DNA of 64,000 bases from Panicum virgatum (taxonomy: Eukaryota; Streptophyta; Magnoliopsida; Poales; Poaceae). Shown here one piece after another: positions 35,466 through 48,329 of the stretch. The stretch lies in NCBI RefSeq assembly GCF_016808335.1, contig NC_053139.1, forward strand, positions 13,937,819 to 14,001,818. Reading direction: 5' to 3'. The position numbers and the translations under genes are program-made. Under the pieces are notes generated by a model. The model did not search any database, was not told where the DNA came from, and saw only the letters and a list, made by a program, of their open reading frames with translations. How positions within the stretch are numbered: the first letter of the stretch is position 1; each line of letters starts with the position of its first letter.

Positions 35466-38400
35466 CGGCGTGTGCTCCTCTCATCACCGTGTGCTCCTCT
35501 CGTCACCAGATCAAGGGGACCGTGAGGTGCGGGGACATTGAATCGGTGCCCGGCCTGTGCTCCTCACCGGCAGCTGCAACACCGGGTGTTTTTCATAGGT
35601 AAACCCCATGCCCATCGAATCAACAAGATGCATGCGATTCCCCCCAGGTTTTCTCCTGTGTGGGTGTTATCTGGTCCTCCTCCACGCGATTCAACCCGAT
35701 TCGGCTTCTGTCTTGAAGTTTTTTCATTTTTAGGTTTCATTTCTATATTGCTGCATGTATATTTAGCCCTCACCCGCTGGCTGCAATAGCATTTTGGTAG
35801 AGATTTGTTGCAGGAAAATTTTATCTATAGGGGAGTGATTGGCGGCGGCAAAATTTTGGTGGGAATGTCTGCAGTACTGGTAGAGATAGGTACTTGTGGT
35901 TCAGCAAGGAGTCCAATCGATGCAAGCCAGTGTTGATTTCTGGCCTTCTATAACAGCTGGTCCAGATTGATACAAATGTTACTGCACTTAGCTCGAGTAA
36001 TTTTACCTCTATATGTGTCAGTTTTTAATCAGTTTTGATCAAACCCAGTGCCAGTGGTTCTATAACTTTTTCCTCCTTCCGGCAGCAAGTGCTCATTTTA
36101 CTTTTACTTAATGACTCAAAGCTGTAGCACGTCTCCTAGCTTTTGCATTGTTTCTCATGTAGGAAAATTAATTTGAGATTGCTGATTGTGTCTCATTGCC
36201 TTGGCCTTTTTTATGCTTTTTGTGTGGTGAGCAGCGGCACTTTGTGTTTTGTCATTTTTTCAGTGCCCCCTTTTGGCATGCTGTAAATATGGATTGGTCT
36301 GTAGATGCAGCAATAGCACAGTCACCATTAGAGATGGGCTCAAGTTGTACATGTTTAATTTCAGTGAATTGTTGTTTACATGTTTTTGAGAGCGTTCCAT
36401 CTATATGAGCCATTAATTTCTGCATTATGTTTCCTGTGCTTATTGTCTTATTAGTCCAGAGAAGGCTTTTGGTGGGGAGGGAGGTAGGTGATATCAGATT
36501 TTTTTATGCTAATGAAATAAATCATAGATTGCGTTGATGTTGTTTTGCTGTCTAAATATAGTTTGTTGATTTATCGCAACTCACACTACACTGTACATTT
36601 TTTAGTAGAGCTGACTAACTAATCATATGTAGTAAACTACACATTTGCCTTACTAAATTTTTTTTACAGATATATATACATATATATCCCCTGCTGATAT
36701 TTCATTGAATAATTATTTTTGCCTGCTCATTTGCTTTAAGTTGCTTTTGAGATCATTATAATATGCCTACAACTTCCAGAAAGAATGCTTATTGTTGTAG
36801 GAGTAAAGTATCATCAAACCATATAGTTGAGCAAAATGGTATGTTCATTCATCATGGGAGTTATCTATGCTAATACACCACTTTTAATTATTCTAATTAT
36901 ATGAAATAATATGGTTCTTGATAGGCAAAATAATGTACTTCATTAGGAAATCTTTTATCAACCATTTCATAATTCTTCTTCTATTGTTTGCCATAAATAG
37001 TATGTCACATACAACTACTAGCACTTGTGCAATCACCATTCAGCAACCTGCAATGCAACAAGATATTTTATTGGTTTGATTATTTTGGCCAGCGCGATGG
37101 CGTGGACCCAGGCGGCACGAGCGGACAAAGAGAGCATGCGACGACTTCCATGGGTGGAGGTCTGTGCGGACAAGCGCAGAGAGGGCTCCCCAGACAGCTT
37201 GCGAGCGGGTCTTTTCCCGCGGGCGCCGTGAGACCAGCAGGCCGCCGCGACTACTTTCCCCGAAGGCCTGCGAACTGTTTTCCTACGGGCTGGAGGCGAT
37301 GTGTCACCAAGGCCGTGCTCGCCGAGCAAGTCGCCGCCCATGATGCCGCCTTCGTCTAGAGCGGTGCCGTGCTGCAGGGGGCCTCAACAAGATCACTCTC
37401 GGATTCGGTGCCAATGTACAGGAGCGATGCATCCTCCAAGGTGCATTGGAGGCATCTACAGGTCACCGTCCTCACCCGATTTGGTTCTGGAGTCTTCTGA
37501 AATGCTAGATCTGCTGAGCTAGGATTGTTCTCTTAATTGCCAAGGTGATCTAGGATGCGGTAGGACTCTTTTTCATTTCGGTTGGTGAAGTGAGCAATTA
37601 TTCTTGTTTGGTGATTTGATGATGCCTTGCGCAGTTTAAGAGTGACATGAACCACTGTGTGCCATGTTTTTTAGAATAGTTTTAGTGATTTTGGGTGAAA
37701 ATTGTAGTCAGCATTTGCTCCATGGTTCTGATATTACGAACTGGCTACTTCCTAGCAAATTGTTAAGTAGAACAATGTATCTGGAACTCCGTGTATTTAT
37801 TTGGGGAATTTGTTGTGCTAAATAATAATTTAATCAGTGAACTAGGCAACCCAGTGCATTTATCTAGACAATTCTTCTGATTTCATAACGCAACTGAATG
37901 CATTTATCTAGGCAATAATGCATTAAGAACAAGGCAAACTCAGTGCATTTATCTGAACAATTCTTGTACATTTCAGTTACCTGGAAAATAGTAAATCATT
38001 TCTACAATCATCTTGTACATTTTAGTTACCTTGGTAGTCTGTCCCTTTTCAGTTATTGGTTTGTTTTGGTTTGAAATTCTTTGATCCTGCCTGCATTGTC
38101 ATTAGCATGAGTTCTAGTGTTCTTGACAATTTTCTAATTTCGTTTGTAGCTTTGCTACTCTCCTTTTCAGTTGCTCCTCGCTCTTATCTGAAGTGGAGCA
38201 AGAAAGAATCATCAGATTTCTCAATCTCTACAGCTGAAGAAGTGTGGAGAGGATGTAGGTTCACGGGAGAAGCATTTTTGTCAAATAGTAGAAATATTTT
38301 TAGTACTTTTCAATATCAATTACTAGAATCATTTCATTACTTTCCAGTAGACAAATACATCAATTATGAGACGCATTTTTGTACTTCCCAATAAACAAAT

Positions 38401-39313
38401 ACATCAAATACTAGAAGTATTTTCAGAACTAGACAATAATATTGGCAACATACTGCAAAGTCTTCAATCTCTAGTGCTTTTCTCTAATTATGTTATTTTC
38501 TTAAAAGCATTGCAAGTCATAGCGTGGTCAGGAAGGGAAGCAAATAGGCATTTGTTGTAATGTTATTTGCTTGTTTGCTTCAAATTGATCTGTTTTTTTA
38601 TTTGCTTGTATATTTATTCTAAATTGCTTCAGAGTTTATCATGATATGCTTTCAACTTTTAACAAAAGTGCTTTTGGAACTATATGAGAAAAATATCATC
38701 GAAACATATTGAAGTGAGATATTATTTTGATGTTTTTGTTTCGAGCAACTCAATGGCACAATTGGATATTAATTTTGATGATCGGTCGTAAAATTACAAT
38801 ATTTTTAAACCTCAGATTAATTTGCATGTGATGACATTATTTTTTTGTCCTTATCCTGCTCTGGAGCGCAGTTGCACTCCGTCTTAGAGAAAAATGAAGC
38901 ACGTAGCTTTTTTTATTACCAGAAAGAGATAAATCTAATACCCAAGTTGCTAAAAAGGGAAAGGCCGTACGGCCGGCCTAATTTACGGCCGGCCGTTAGC
39001 CAAGCCCAGCTACAAAACCAATGTTGTAACAAACAATGTTAAATAGTGGGCCATATGATTTATTAGCAGCATGCTTTTCAAGCTGCTAATAGAGTCGCCG
39101 CTCCACACTATTGCCTATTATTTCGGATGCGATGGTCGTAGGCTCGTAGCGGCAACTTTTTGTTGGCAATTTTTTTTGAATTATCAAGCAATTTATTCAT
39201 TTTGTTTTGCATTTTTACATTCTGATTCTAGCATTTTCATATGTTTCTATTGATATTGTTTTGGATTTTATGTAAGCAACTTATGCTAAACCAACATGCA
39301 AAAATTAATCATA
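35466..39313. other. intergenic, no gene seen
   Basis: Mostly AT-rich DNA with one GC-richer patch (37085-37500) whose open frames (for example 110 codons on plus) have no recognised motif. A short perfect palindrome-rich patch, cggccggcctaatttacggc and following bases, lies near 38965-38997. The region may contain captured or degraded gene pieces, but none is identified. Confidence 0.4.
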
Positions 39314-39346
39314 CTACACTACTACGAAAAGCATTTGTTGGGGCGG

Positions 39347-42300
39347 TGTAGCGAAAATGGTCTCTCATGCCATATTTCAATATAATGTTTTGGTGATTGA
39401 TATAGACAACACAACACTTGGACTAATATGATTGTTAAGATGAACATTCTCAGGCTTTTAGGTTCAAGTGATGACAAAGAGAAGATAGGCGTAGCTAGGC
39501 CCAAGGGACAAGAATTGAAGAGACCGTGAAGAAATCCATGTCGAAAAGATCAAGACGAAGACAATTTGCTATCACCGGTTAAACCGATGATGAGCAAATT
39601 GCACTCATCGGTGCAATGAACTTGGCACCGGATTAACCGACGTTGGGTGTTTTACACTCACCGGTGTAATGGACTTGGAGGCCGAAGAGACAGCAGGAAT
39701 TTTACAGGCACCGGTTAAACCGACGATCAAGGCAAAGTGAGCGTCGGTGCAGTTGTCCAGAGACTCCATTTTTCGGGGGGTTTCTGAACTTGCACTCACC
39801 AGTTAAACCAACGTTAGTTTTGAGAGCGTCGGTCGATTGATCAAGTAGCCGTTGGAAGACTGTAACGGCTAGTAGAAGGGAAAGTACTCTCACCGGTTGA
39901 ACCAGTGTTGACAAAACTGGAGCGTCGGTTTAACCGGCGTTAAGGAATTTTGTCAGCCTTTCCCAACGGCTCTTTTTGGGGTGTGTGAGTTATATATACC
40001 CCCAAGTTAAAGGATCTTGATCACGCGATGTCGTAGCCTAGAGGGGGGTGAATAGGCGTTTCTTCAAAATTTGGCGCTTAATCCCTGCTGGAACTGCCTG
40101 GACCGGTCAGACCAGTCTACCAGACCGGTCAGACCAGTCTATCAGACCGGTCTATGCAGGCAGACAGTCCAGTCAGCAGGAACAAGTCCCCTCTCGAGCT
40201 TGAACCTATAAGAAACTTGGGATATGTGTCTTGCAGAGTATTTCTAACAATATAAACAAGTCCCTACACACAAATAGAGCACACCCAAGAAGATCGAGCG
40301 GAAGCACAATTTAAACTCAAAACTATAAATGCAAGGTAAGTAAATCAAACCGAAATAGAGATGATGCAATGAAGACATGGTGATTTGTTTGACCGAAGTT
40401 CGGACTCACCCCGTGCACCCATGTGTGAATCCTACTCTCCGTTGAGGAAGCTCGTAGTGACCTCAAGGTCAAGCTATCTCCTCTTCTCCACTATATGACC
40501 ATGCGCCCTCTTGGCACACGATCGAAGCCGCAACAAACTTGCCCGCTGCTCACCACAACTTTGGGAGCTAGACGGCGACGCCTAGCCGTCTAGGAGCCGA
40601 TGCTCCAAGAGTAACAAATGCTTCAATCGAGTTGGCCGACGCAACCTCAAGTGCTCAAAGCTCGGGATGTTTCTCTCTTGCTCAAATGGCTCTCAAGGAA
40701 TGGATTCACTCTACCCAACTCAAAGATTCACCTTGAATCAAGCAAATCTCACGAAGAGAGGTTGGGGAGGACTCTCCAAGTGCTCACAAGGCTCTCAAGA
40801 TGTTCTGAAATGTTCTAGCATCAGCACCCTCGAATGGGTGAAGTCATGGGGTATAAATACCCCTTCTCACAAAACTAGCCGTTGCCCTGTTAGTGTTATA
40901 CCGGTCAGACCGGTCCCCTATACCGGTCAGACCGGTATGTTTTGAAAACTAGTCGTTGGAGGCTCACCCTGCTCAGACCGGTCCCTCTCTGTTTTCTGCA
41001 GTTAGCTCTCACTCCTTAGGCTAAACTCTCTAGGGACTGGTTTGAGCACTTTTGGTATTGTCTAAACCTACTGATGTGGCATCCCTCTTGATAGTATGGC
41101 AAACCTATACTCAAGTGCATAAATGAAATATACAATTTCCACGATTACTTGAGTTTCTTCATAATATGATCATGCCGACTTTTCTTTGATCAAAACTATG
41201 AGGGCATCAACATCTTCTTTCTTTTGAGCATAATCGCTTTGAGCTAGTGACTTTGAATCTTTGATTTGCATAGGAGTGAAATCCAACTTGATTCACAAGT
41301 CACTTTCTTTACTTGAATAATGACACTCTTCAACATAGAGCTCTCCATGACTCTAGGATCTCCGGCCTTTGACCCGTATCAGTTTCTTTGCTCCCCCAAG
41401 CCGTCGCTTGCGTAGCCTCTTGAAACACGCCTCTCGGTCCTCTACCTTTATCCTAACCGTCCATCTTGAACTCATATTGATTTGTGTCATGCATAAAATC
41501 TTCATTGTCAATTCGAATTCTCAATTCAATCTTAAATGCAAGCTTTCCAATTTGAGACATCATATATGCATCAACTCATGTCTCATTCTCTTTTGTCTTG
41601 GTTGCTTCTTTATTTAATAACCATTTATCACATGTGACAAGATCTTCTATATTTGAGACTATGCATAAGCATATCACATCTCATTCACAAAATCTTTACT
41701 TGTCACTTTGAATCCCATCATAGATCGAAACAAGCCTTCGCAAAAATTAGAGCCTTTATATCAATCATGAATACTTTGCTCTATTTTCCTTTTCTTGTTT
41801 TGCTTGTCACATACACATTATACCAATGGGATAAACACGCTTGCTTGCAACACATGAGCCATCTCTTTCAATACACATTTCATAATTAAATACCTGTTCA
41901 TAATCTCATGCAAACAAGTTAGTCCTTTAATCGTGTTGTCAATCAATGCTCCAAAACCCACTAGGGCCTAGATGCTCTTTCACCAAGGCCGGGTCATTTG
42001 ATAGTGCTGGAGAGTGCTGGAGTTGCTGAAGCCTACTACACTTGAAGAACACCTCCAACCACCATAGAGCATCATTGTACATCATAGAGGCTTAAGCACA
42101 CTTGTGAGAGTGCTTAGTGCTTGTAATAGGGATTAGTTCTTGCGAGAGCTCCCTTGAGAGAAGCCTTGCTGCGGCAAACAATCATTGTACTCGTCGTGTG
42201 ACCCTCCGACTTGGTGTGGAGTGGCAACGACACTTTGTGCAGGGAAGGAGACCCCTCTTGGTGAGAAGCTCTGATAGTGAAGATGGTGCCGTGGGTGACG

Positions 42301-42804
42301 CTTCGAGAGAGACGGTGGCGGTGACCTTGTCTTGGTGACTTGGAGCCACTTAGCCTTTGCTTGCCGGGAGCCTTGGTGGCGAACACAAGACGATGATCAA
42401 GCGGAGAGACTCGGCATCACACTTGTTCGTGTTGGACAAGTGGCCGTGGACGTAGGGAGGGACTTGGTGTCCTAACCGAACCACGTTAAATCATGTGTCT
42501 TGGGGTATTCACGGGAGTTTGCATATTCTCTCCTTTACCTCTTTACTTACCGTATTGCGTTTCCGCATTTACTCTATCTTGCATGACTTTACTTTCCTAG
42601 TTAGTTTGATTAGGATTGGCTATAGGTTGCAAGTCTTTTAGGGGTAAGTAGAGAGTAGCATAGATAAACCTTAGTCATAACTAGCATGTGTAGGACGTGT
42701 TAGGTTTATCTCAAGCAAATAGTTTGAGCCCTAGGATAGAAATCGATTAGCAACCCTATTCACCCCCTCTCCCTCTAGGGTCGGACACCCCGGTGATCCT
42801 TACA
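39347..42804 (+). mobile_element. solo LTR (SIRE/Maximus type) inside the CACTA element
   Basis: Starts TGTAGCG, ends GATCCTTACA, with perfect target duplication ggcgg (39342-39346, 42805-42809). It is itself split by a second solo LTR (40007-41982); without that it is about 1.48 kb. Sense strand is plus. The TATA box tatatatac is at about 39990-39998, and the region just upstream (39572-39950) holds repeated accggttaaaccgac and cgtcggtttaaccgg-type palindromes. It shares a long stretch with the solo LTR at 32800-34245, inverted. Confidence 0.9.
40007..41982 (-). mobile_element. solo LTR of a second SIRE/Maximus-type family, nested in the first
   Basis: A 1976-bp LTR flanked by the perfect 5-bp duplication ccaag (40002-40006, 41983-41987). 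The right end ...GATGCTCTTTCA parallels the ...GATGCACTTCA end of the full-length element; the left end reads TTAAAGGATC where TGTAAGGATC would be expected, so the terminal TG is mutated. Sense strand is minus, with TATA-like gtatttatac at 40851-40860. Upstream of it (40897-40990) are taccggtcagaccggt iterons; a second cluster of gaccggtcagaccagt lies at 40110-40155. Confidence 0.88.
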
Positions 42805-43454
42805 GGCGGGTAAAAACACATTTTTTTGGGGTGGGTAGCGCGCCCGTTGCTAGTTCTCACTACTAAAAATACCTATTTTCAGGGGCGGGTAATGAATCTG
42901 CCTCTAAAAACATATTTGCACCCCCCGCCCCTACAAATCCATTTTCAGGGGCGGATCACCGCCCTGTCCGCCCCTGAAAAGTTGGGCGGACAGGGCGGCG
43001 ATCCGCCCCTGAAAATTGATTTGCAGGGGCGGGTGGGGGTGGCCCGCCCCTGCAAATGAATTTTCGACCCTTCAAAATAATTAGTAATTCATTTTAATTT
43101 ATTTCGCGGTGTTTTAAAATTTGAATTCCCACTTTATATATCTACCAAGCTAGGTCTATATTGACCCATTCTGATCCAACACTCAAATAACAATGCAATC
43201 AAATCAAATTTCATAAGACAAAGGACTAGCAGTACAAGCTGTTCAATGATAATAGTAGCGATACATCCATACATATTACAAATTTGAAGCTACTGAAATG
43301 CTCGCATCCATAGATATATAAGATAGTTGCGGTCTCCAATCGTCCACCCTAGAATTTCATCAAAATATACTAGAGCACGAACAAGTGCACTCTCATCCGC
43401 TTCCCAATGCCTACCACATATAGAACTACAAATATCGAACAATGGAGTGTTAGG

Positions 43455-44264
43455 CTAACTTGCCCTACAAAAAGAGAGCTTTGCTTGAAACCTTAAATCT
43501 CTTGTAAAATATGGCTCTCCAGCCATGCAAGTCAAACCTAAGGTGTATATGACTTGATTCAAAACAGCCCGAAAGCTAACTGCTGCAATCATATATTCTC
43601 CATCAATGAGATCCTGAAAGGTGATAATAACGTTATGAAAGTTGAAAGAATAATGCAATATTACTAAAGTTAACAATGACTAAAAAGAAAATCCCATACT
43701 CTGTCTTGTCGAGTAAGCCGACAAAGCCTCTATGTAGTTAGAATAACATTGGATTCTCTCACCTGTAGCTACTTAATTCGAAAAATATGAAAAGTCCACC
43801 GCTAGCCTCTCATAAGTTGTCCAAATGGGTGCCTCTCCACCCACTGCGGCAATTGAAACCATGGGTATCATCGAGGAGGATGGATCCTCTCCTGGTTCCA
43901 TCAAGGAGAAATCTACATGCCGAACAGGTACTTGAAAAGAAATATGTACCCTTTTGATATCCGGTTGCCGAACAAGCTCGAGGTGAACCACAGGAGTAGT
44001 ACCACCCAAACCTTTGACAATATCTTTAAGCCATCTAACAAGGTTGATATGTTGTATAGCAAATTTAGAATTTAATGAAGCTGCATTGTATGTGAGCAAA
44101 ACTATATGAAAATAACAAATGAAACTTACAACGTTTGGAATTGATCTGCGCGTTCGATCACCCGGTGGCAAGGCATTGGCTTGATGGAAGTGTATGCCTG
44201 GCTGTTGAGCATCACCATCGAGCATAAGCCCACGACCGCCACCACGACCACCACCACGAAACAT
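43455..44264 (-). CDS. hypothetical multi-exon gene inside the CACTA element
   Basis: The minus strand opens with ATG at 44264 (MFRGGGRGGGRGLMLDG). A gtaagt donor near 44125 suggests an intron. Further coding-like pieces follow at about 44060-43775 (VRWLKDIVKGLGG, then RVHISFQVPVRHVDFSLMEP) and 43615-43455 (DLIDGEYMIAAVSFRAVLNQ). The exon limits are guesses. I do not recognise the protein; it does not show the TNP2 transposase motifs I know. It could be an element-borne accessory protein or a captured host gene fragment. Confidence 0.35.
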
Positions 44265-44365
44265 CTAACAATATTCACATTGAGTAAATATGAGTAACGA
44301 AATTCGTAGGGCAACAAAAATTCACTAATTCATGTACTCCCATTCACATTCAAATGACAAAAGTT

Positions 44366-44443
44366 CTAACCCTAATTCCTAACCCTAACCCTACAGGTTT
44401 TAACCCTAACCCTAACCCTACAGGTTCTAACCCTAACCCTAAC
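44366..44443. repeat. interstitial CCCTAA repeats
   Basis: Two to three CCCTAA units recur in blocks separated by caggtt: ctaaccctaattcctaaccc, then ccctaaccctaaccctacag, then ccctaaccctaac. The unit is six bases, not the seven-base CCCTAAA of typical plant telomeres. It sits just upstream of the hypothetical CACTA-borne gene, where telo-box-like motifs often occur. Confidence 0.75.
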
Positions 44444-44499
44444 ATGCATGGCCGGCTCGGCGTGGGCAAGGGAAAGGGGAGGGTCGGAGGGAGCTCACC

Positions 44500-44945
44500 A
44501 CGTCAAAGAGGAGGCGGAGGAGCGGCGCCGGAGGTCGGGGCCACGGTGGCAGATCCTGGCATCGGTGGTGTTGGTGGAGGCGGCAGCGGATCCGGGTGTC
44601 GGCGGCGTTGGTGGAGGAGGCGGCGGATTCGGGTGTTCGCGGCGTTGTTGGAGGCGGAGGCGGCGGCGCGGAGGAGGAGGGCACGGAGGAGGTGGCGGCG
44701 AGGAGGAGGAGGATCAGGAGGAGGAGGAGGAGGAGTTGGCGGCGGCGGCGAGGAGGAGGAGGAGGAGGTGGTGGCGGCGACGACGAGGAGGAGGAGGGCG
44801 CGGAGGAGGAGGAGGAGGAGGAGGAAGAGGTGGCGGCGGCGGCGAGGAGGAGAAGGAGGGCACGGAGAAGGAGGAAGAGGTGGCTGCGGCGCGGAGGAAG
44901 AGGAGGAGGGCGCGGAGGAAGGCGCGCGGAGGCGGAGGTATATAG
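44500..44945. repeat. GGA/GGC-rich low-complexity tract
   Basis: A trinucleotide-rich purine tract (gaggagg and ggcggcg runs) in the right subterminal part of the CACTA element. It produces long Gly/Arg/Glu or Pro/Ser open frames in several frames on both strands, none credible. Confidence 0.85.
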
Positions 44946-45688
44946 AATGTATTTGTAGGGGCGGGTGAGGGACCGGCTCGCCCCCACAAATCGGTTTGTA
45001 GGGGCGGGTGGGGGCCCGACTTTCCCCAACAAATATTTTTGCAAATTATTCAGAAAATTGGATTAATACAAATAAAATAGTGAAACACATGATAAAATTG
45101 TGAAATTTTTACCATAGTAAAAATATCAAAATCATATATCAGTGCATATAATGAATAAAAGTTTTGAAACAACAATGTCACACTACTATGTCATACAATT
45201 TAAGGCTAACTTTGTGTTTTCAACACTCTTTAACACTAAACGTTTTGAATTGTATTTTCATATTTTTTTAAAATTCTACATGACAGTACATGCTTATGGT
45301 AAAAATTGCACGTTGTTTTGAAATATTTTGCATCCCCATTTGAAATAAATAAATTTTTGGAATAATTTGAAAAATTATTTGTTGGGGTGGCTCACCCCCT
45401 CAGCCACCCCCTCAGCCACCCCTGAAAATGTGTGGGTTTTTAGGGACAGGGGTGGGGTGAGCCGCCCCTACAAATAATATTTTTAGGGGCGGCTCACCTC
45501 CCACTCGCCCCTAAAAGTCGCACCTATTTTTAGGGGTGGCTGAGGGGGTGAGCCGCCCCAATAAATGCCATATTTAGTGGCAGTTCATTTCTACAGTACC
45601 CGCGCCCCATTTATAGGAACATGTGACTTTTTGGTCCGCCCCTAAAAAAATTGAGGTGTTGCTACAAATCATTTTTGTAGTAGTGCTA

Positions 45689-46232
45689 GCTAAAACTTTT
45701 GTGTTCTGATTTTTATAGAATTTTTCACGTATTGTGACAGACCAACATTTTTTTTCCTTGCGGATAGCTTCATCATGGGTACCAGAGATCTATCTCTGAC
45801 ACGGTCTAAGGGTCGGAATTAAACCAGCGTTGCCGACTAACGTCGCCACCGTGGAGTTGGGGTCGGGGATGACCCCGATGCCCAAGGTCGTGCATCCTAG
45901 ACAGCGGAGGCGGAAGACCAGGGGGGTTCTCTTGTGGCGTCGGCATCGGGAAGCGATTTGCTGTCGGTAGCGTCTCCATTCTCGTGCACTCAGAGGAGCA
46001 ACTGGTGGTTCTACTCGGGGCCGTTGCGGCGAGTGTCAAAGGGCCAGGCTGATGGCCTAGGTTCAGGGATGGAGCAGTGACCTCTCGTCGATGGCAAGTG
46101 CTCTGGTGGCGGGGCATCCAGCGCTCCTAACCATTGGTGTAGCGTTGGCCGCGACCACTGCGGAAACGACAACCATAAACGGTGGTGGCATCCTGTGAAA
46201 CTCCGCCCATCGAGGGCGAAGAAGCGGCCTCC
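45689..46232. other. host DNA between the CACTA and SIRE elements
   Basis: A short moderately GC-rich stretch ending in the left copy of the target duplication cctcc (46228-46232). Open frames have no recognised motif. Its continuation is at 59409 on the far side of the SIRE element. Confidence 0.5.
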
Positions 46233-47974
46233 TGTAAGGATCGTGGCCCAAGAAGGGGGGTTGAATTGTGACTTTTTCAAATTTCTATCTAGTCCTTAAC
46301 CTAGACTAGTATTGCCTTATTGCCCAATCTATAAATTTGAAACCTAGTCACTAGAGCATGCTAGCACAAGGTCCTTAGGTAGGTAAACACACTATCATGA
46401 TCATGTTGCTTAAAAGATATCACACTAGCAAGATCAAAACCTAAGCAAAAGATCACACTACCATGCAAGTTGTCCTAGTCAAACTATAAGCAATCAAAGA
46501 CAAGAGTAACAACAAAAAGATTTAATTGCTTGAAATAAAAGTGAGAGACACGAGACAACCGGAGTTTTTCCCATGGTATCGAGGAGTTGACGCTCCCCCC
46601 TAATCCACGTTGGAGCACCCACACAAGGGTATAGCTTCCTTGCTTCACCAAGGAGCAAGTGATCACTAAAAATGCTCTTTCTCCATCTCCGGAATGACGA
46701 GCTTCATACCCTGTATAATCTTCTTGTCTTGGGGCTCCCACAAATACCAAGAGCTCACCAAGAACCTCCCGATCACCAAGACCGGCTAGGTGCCGTCAAA
46801 CACCAAAAGTAACAAGCTCCTAAGCCTTCACTTGACCTACACTCAATTGGCCCTAGCTCAAGCACACTTGCTACACTTGCAAAGGATGGATTCTTCAAGG
46901 TTGAAGCACAAACGAATTGCTAGATCTTCTCTTGTTTGCTCAAAGCACTTTCTCTTCTTCTCAAGGGTGGCCTCAAGTATTCAGGGTGTCAAAGGCAACT
47001 GAAATGAGCCATGGGGTGCCCTTATATAGAGTGGAAGGAGTTACATAGACGTTGGAAATCCACTGCAGAAAAACCGTGAGCAACGGAAGAACCGATGGGT
47101 GTCAGATTTGAGGCGTCGGTTCAACCGGTCTCTCTGTGTCCAAATTGTAGCCATTGGGGTTCTGACACAGTATCCAGGCTTGCGTCAATGCACCGGTGCA
47201 TGCTCCGTAGGGCATCGGTTCAACCAGTGCTGAAGAGGTTTACTGATCAATTCAAACATGCTCTCTGGAATATAGGACTTCTAATGCACCGGTGCTTTGA
47301 TTCCGAAGCGTCGGTTCAACCGGTGCTGAAGAGAAGTTGAAGTCCACCAAAACATGCTCTCTGGAACAAAGAACTTCCATTGCACCGGTGCTTATTTTTT
47401 TGACCATCGGTTCAATCGGTGCTAGACTTGATTTCTGTCTTCATCCAGAGAAGATAGACCGACAGGGCATCGGTCCTTCCGCCAAGCATCGGATGCTCCG
47501 TTGCTAGGGCACCGGTTCAACCGGTGCTGCTGTTTTTCATTGTTTTCAGCTGAATTGACTTGGATTCGAATGTAACTTCGATTGTTTCTTCTTCCAAGTG
47601 TTGTGTTGACTTCTATTGACCATCTTGGGCTGTTTTAGAGCGAGTGTGCATGATTTCTAAGGCCAACTCAATTTTGATCAAGCTACTAACTCATGAACCC
47701 CTCTTAATAGTACGGTCAAGAACTAAAAACTATAAACCCTATCTAAATCAAGTGTCCTTCATCTCCTTGTGACACTTGAGACTAGAAAGGTCCTTAATCT
47801 TTGAAATTGAGTCCTTGGCACGCATGGTTGTTCCGAATTGAGGGGTCTCTTTTCGCATTTCATATGAGACTTAACTAATCATTAATATTTCCTTCAAAAC
47901 ATACGTTAGTCGCATAAGGTTGTCATTAATCACCGAAACTTACCATTAGCATCTATCGGCCTAGATGCACTTCA
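46233..47974 (-). repeat. 3' LTR of the SIRE-type element
   Basis: 1742 bp. On the minus strand the U3 part holds a CGGTTGAACCG-type array (47095-47530), and the TATA box ctatataag lies at about 47021-47029, directly downstream. Compared with the 5' LTR it has an extra ttattgcc near 46315. Confidence 0.95.
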
Positions 47975-47976
47975 AT

Positions 47977-47988
47977 CTCCCCCTTTTT
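47977..47988 (-). other. polypurine tract of the SIRE-type element
   Basis: The minus strand reads AAAAAGGGGGAG two bases before the TGAAGTGC start of the 3' LTR, the expected plus-strand priming site. Confidence 0.85.
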
Positions 47989-48329
47989 GGTGATTGATGA
48001 CAACACAAAGTAGAGATACACAAGATATGAAATTGAAAGCGATAAACAAGCATGCATTACTCGAAATAAAACACATGTAGGGACATGTCAACACAGAGCA
48101 TACACAATATCCAAATAATATGTCCATACACAAAATCCATGAAGATCCAATCACGCCACAAACCACCAAGCTCCCCCTATCTCTACTCCCCTTATCTATC
48201 TCCCCCTTTGGCAACAAAGCACCAAAAAGAAAGACGATCTAATCCTGAGCTGGAGAAGGCGGGGGAAGCTGGCTCGGCGACGATCGTGGAATCCGTCAGA
48301 GGAGCAGACGTGACGGGAGTCAGGTCTGG

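Larger units (their letters stand above)
39317..45685. mobile_element. CACTA (En/Spm-like) transposon carrying nested LTR insertions
   Basis: The left end CACTACTACGAAAA and the reverse complement of the right end CACTACTACAAAAA are the terminal inverted repeat, with 3-bp target duplication cta (39314-39316, 45686-45688). Subterminal zones (42880-43070 and 44955-45660) carry many aggggcgg/ccgcccct motifs in both orientations, the kind of array bound by the TNPA-type protein in En/Spm. Removing the nested solo LTR at 39347-42804 leaves about 2.9 kb. A possible gene lies on the minus strand at 43455-44264; no TNP2-type transposase is recognised, so it is probably non-autonomous. A second CACTACTA end at 42858 has no visible partner. 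Confidence 0.85.

Noticed and set aside
37025..37522. Gene in the GC-richer patch
   Set aside because: Overlapping short frames on both strands, no motif, no consistent splice structure.
44439..45044. Long Pro/Ser/Arg and Gly/Glu open frames on both strands
   Set aside because: Produced by GGA/GGC trinucleotide repeats in the CACTA subterminal region.
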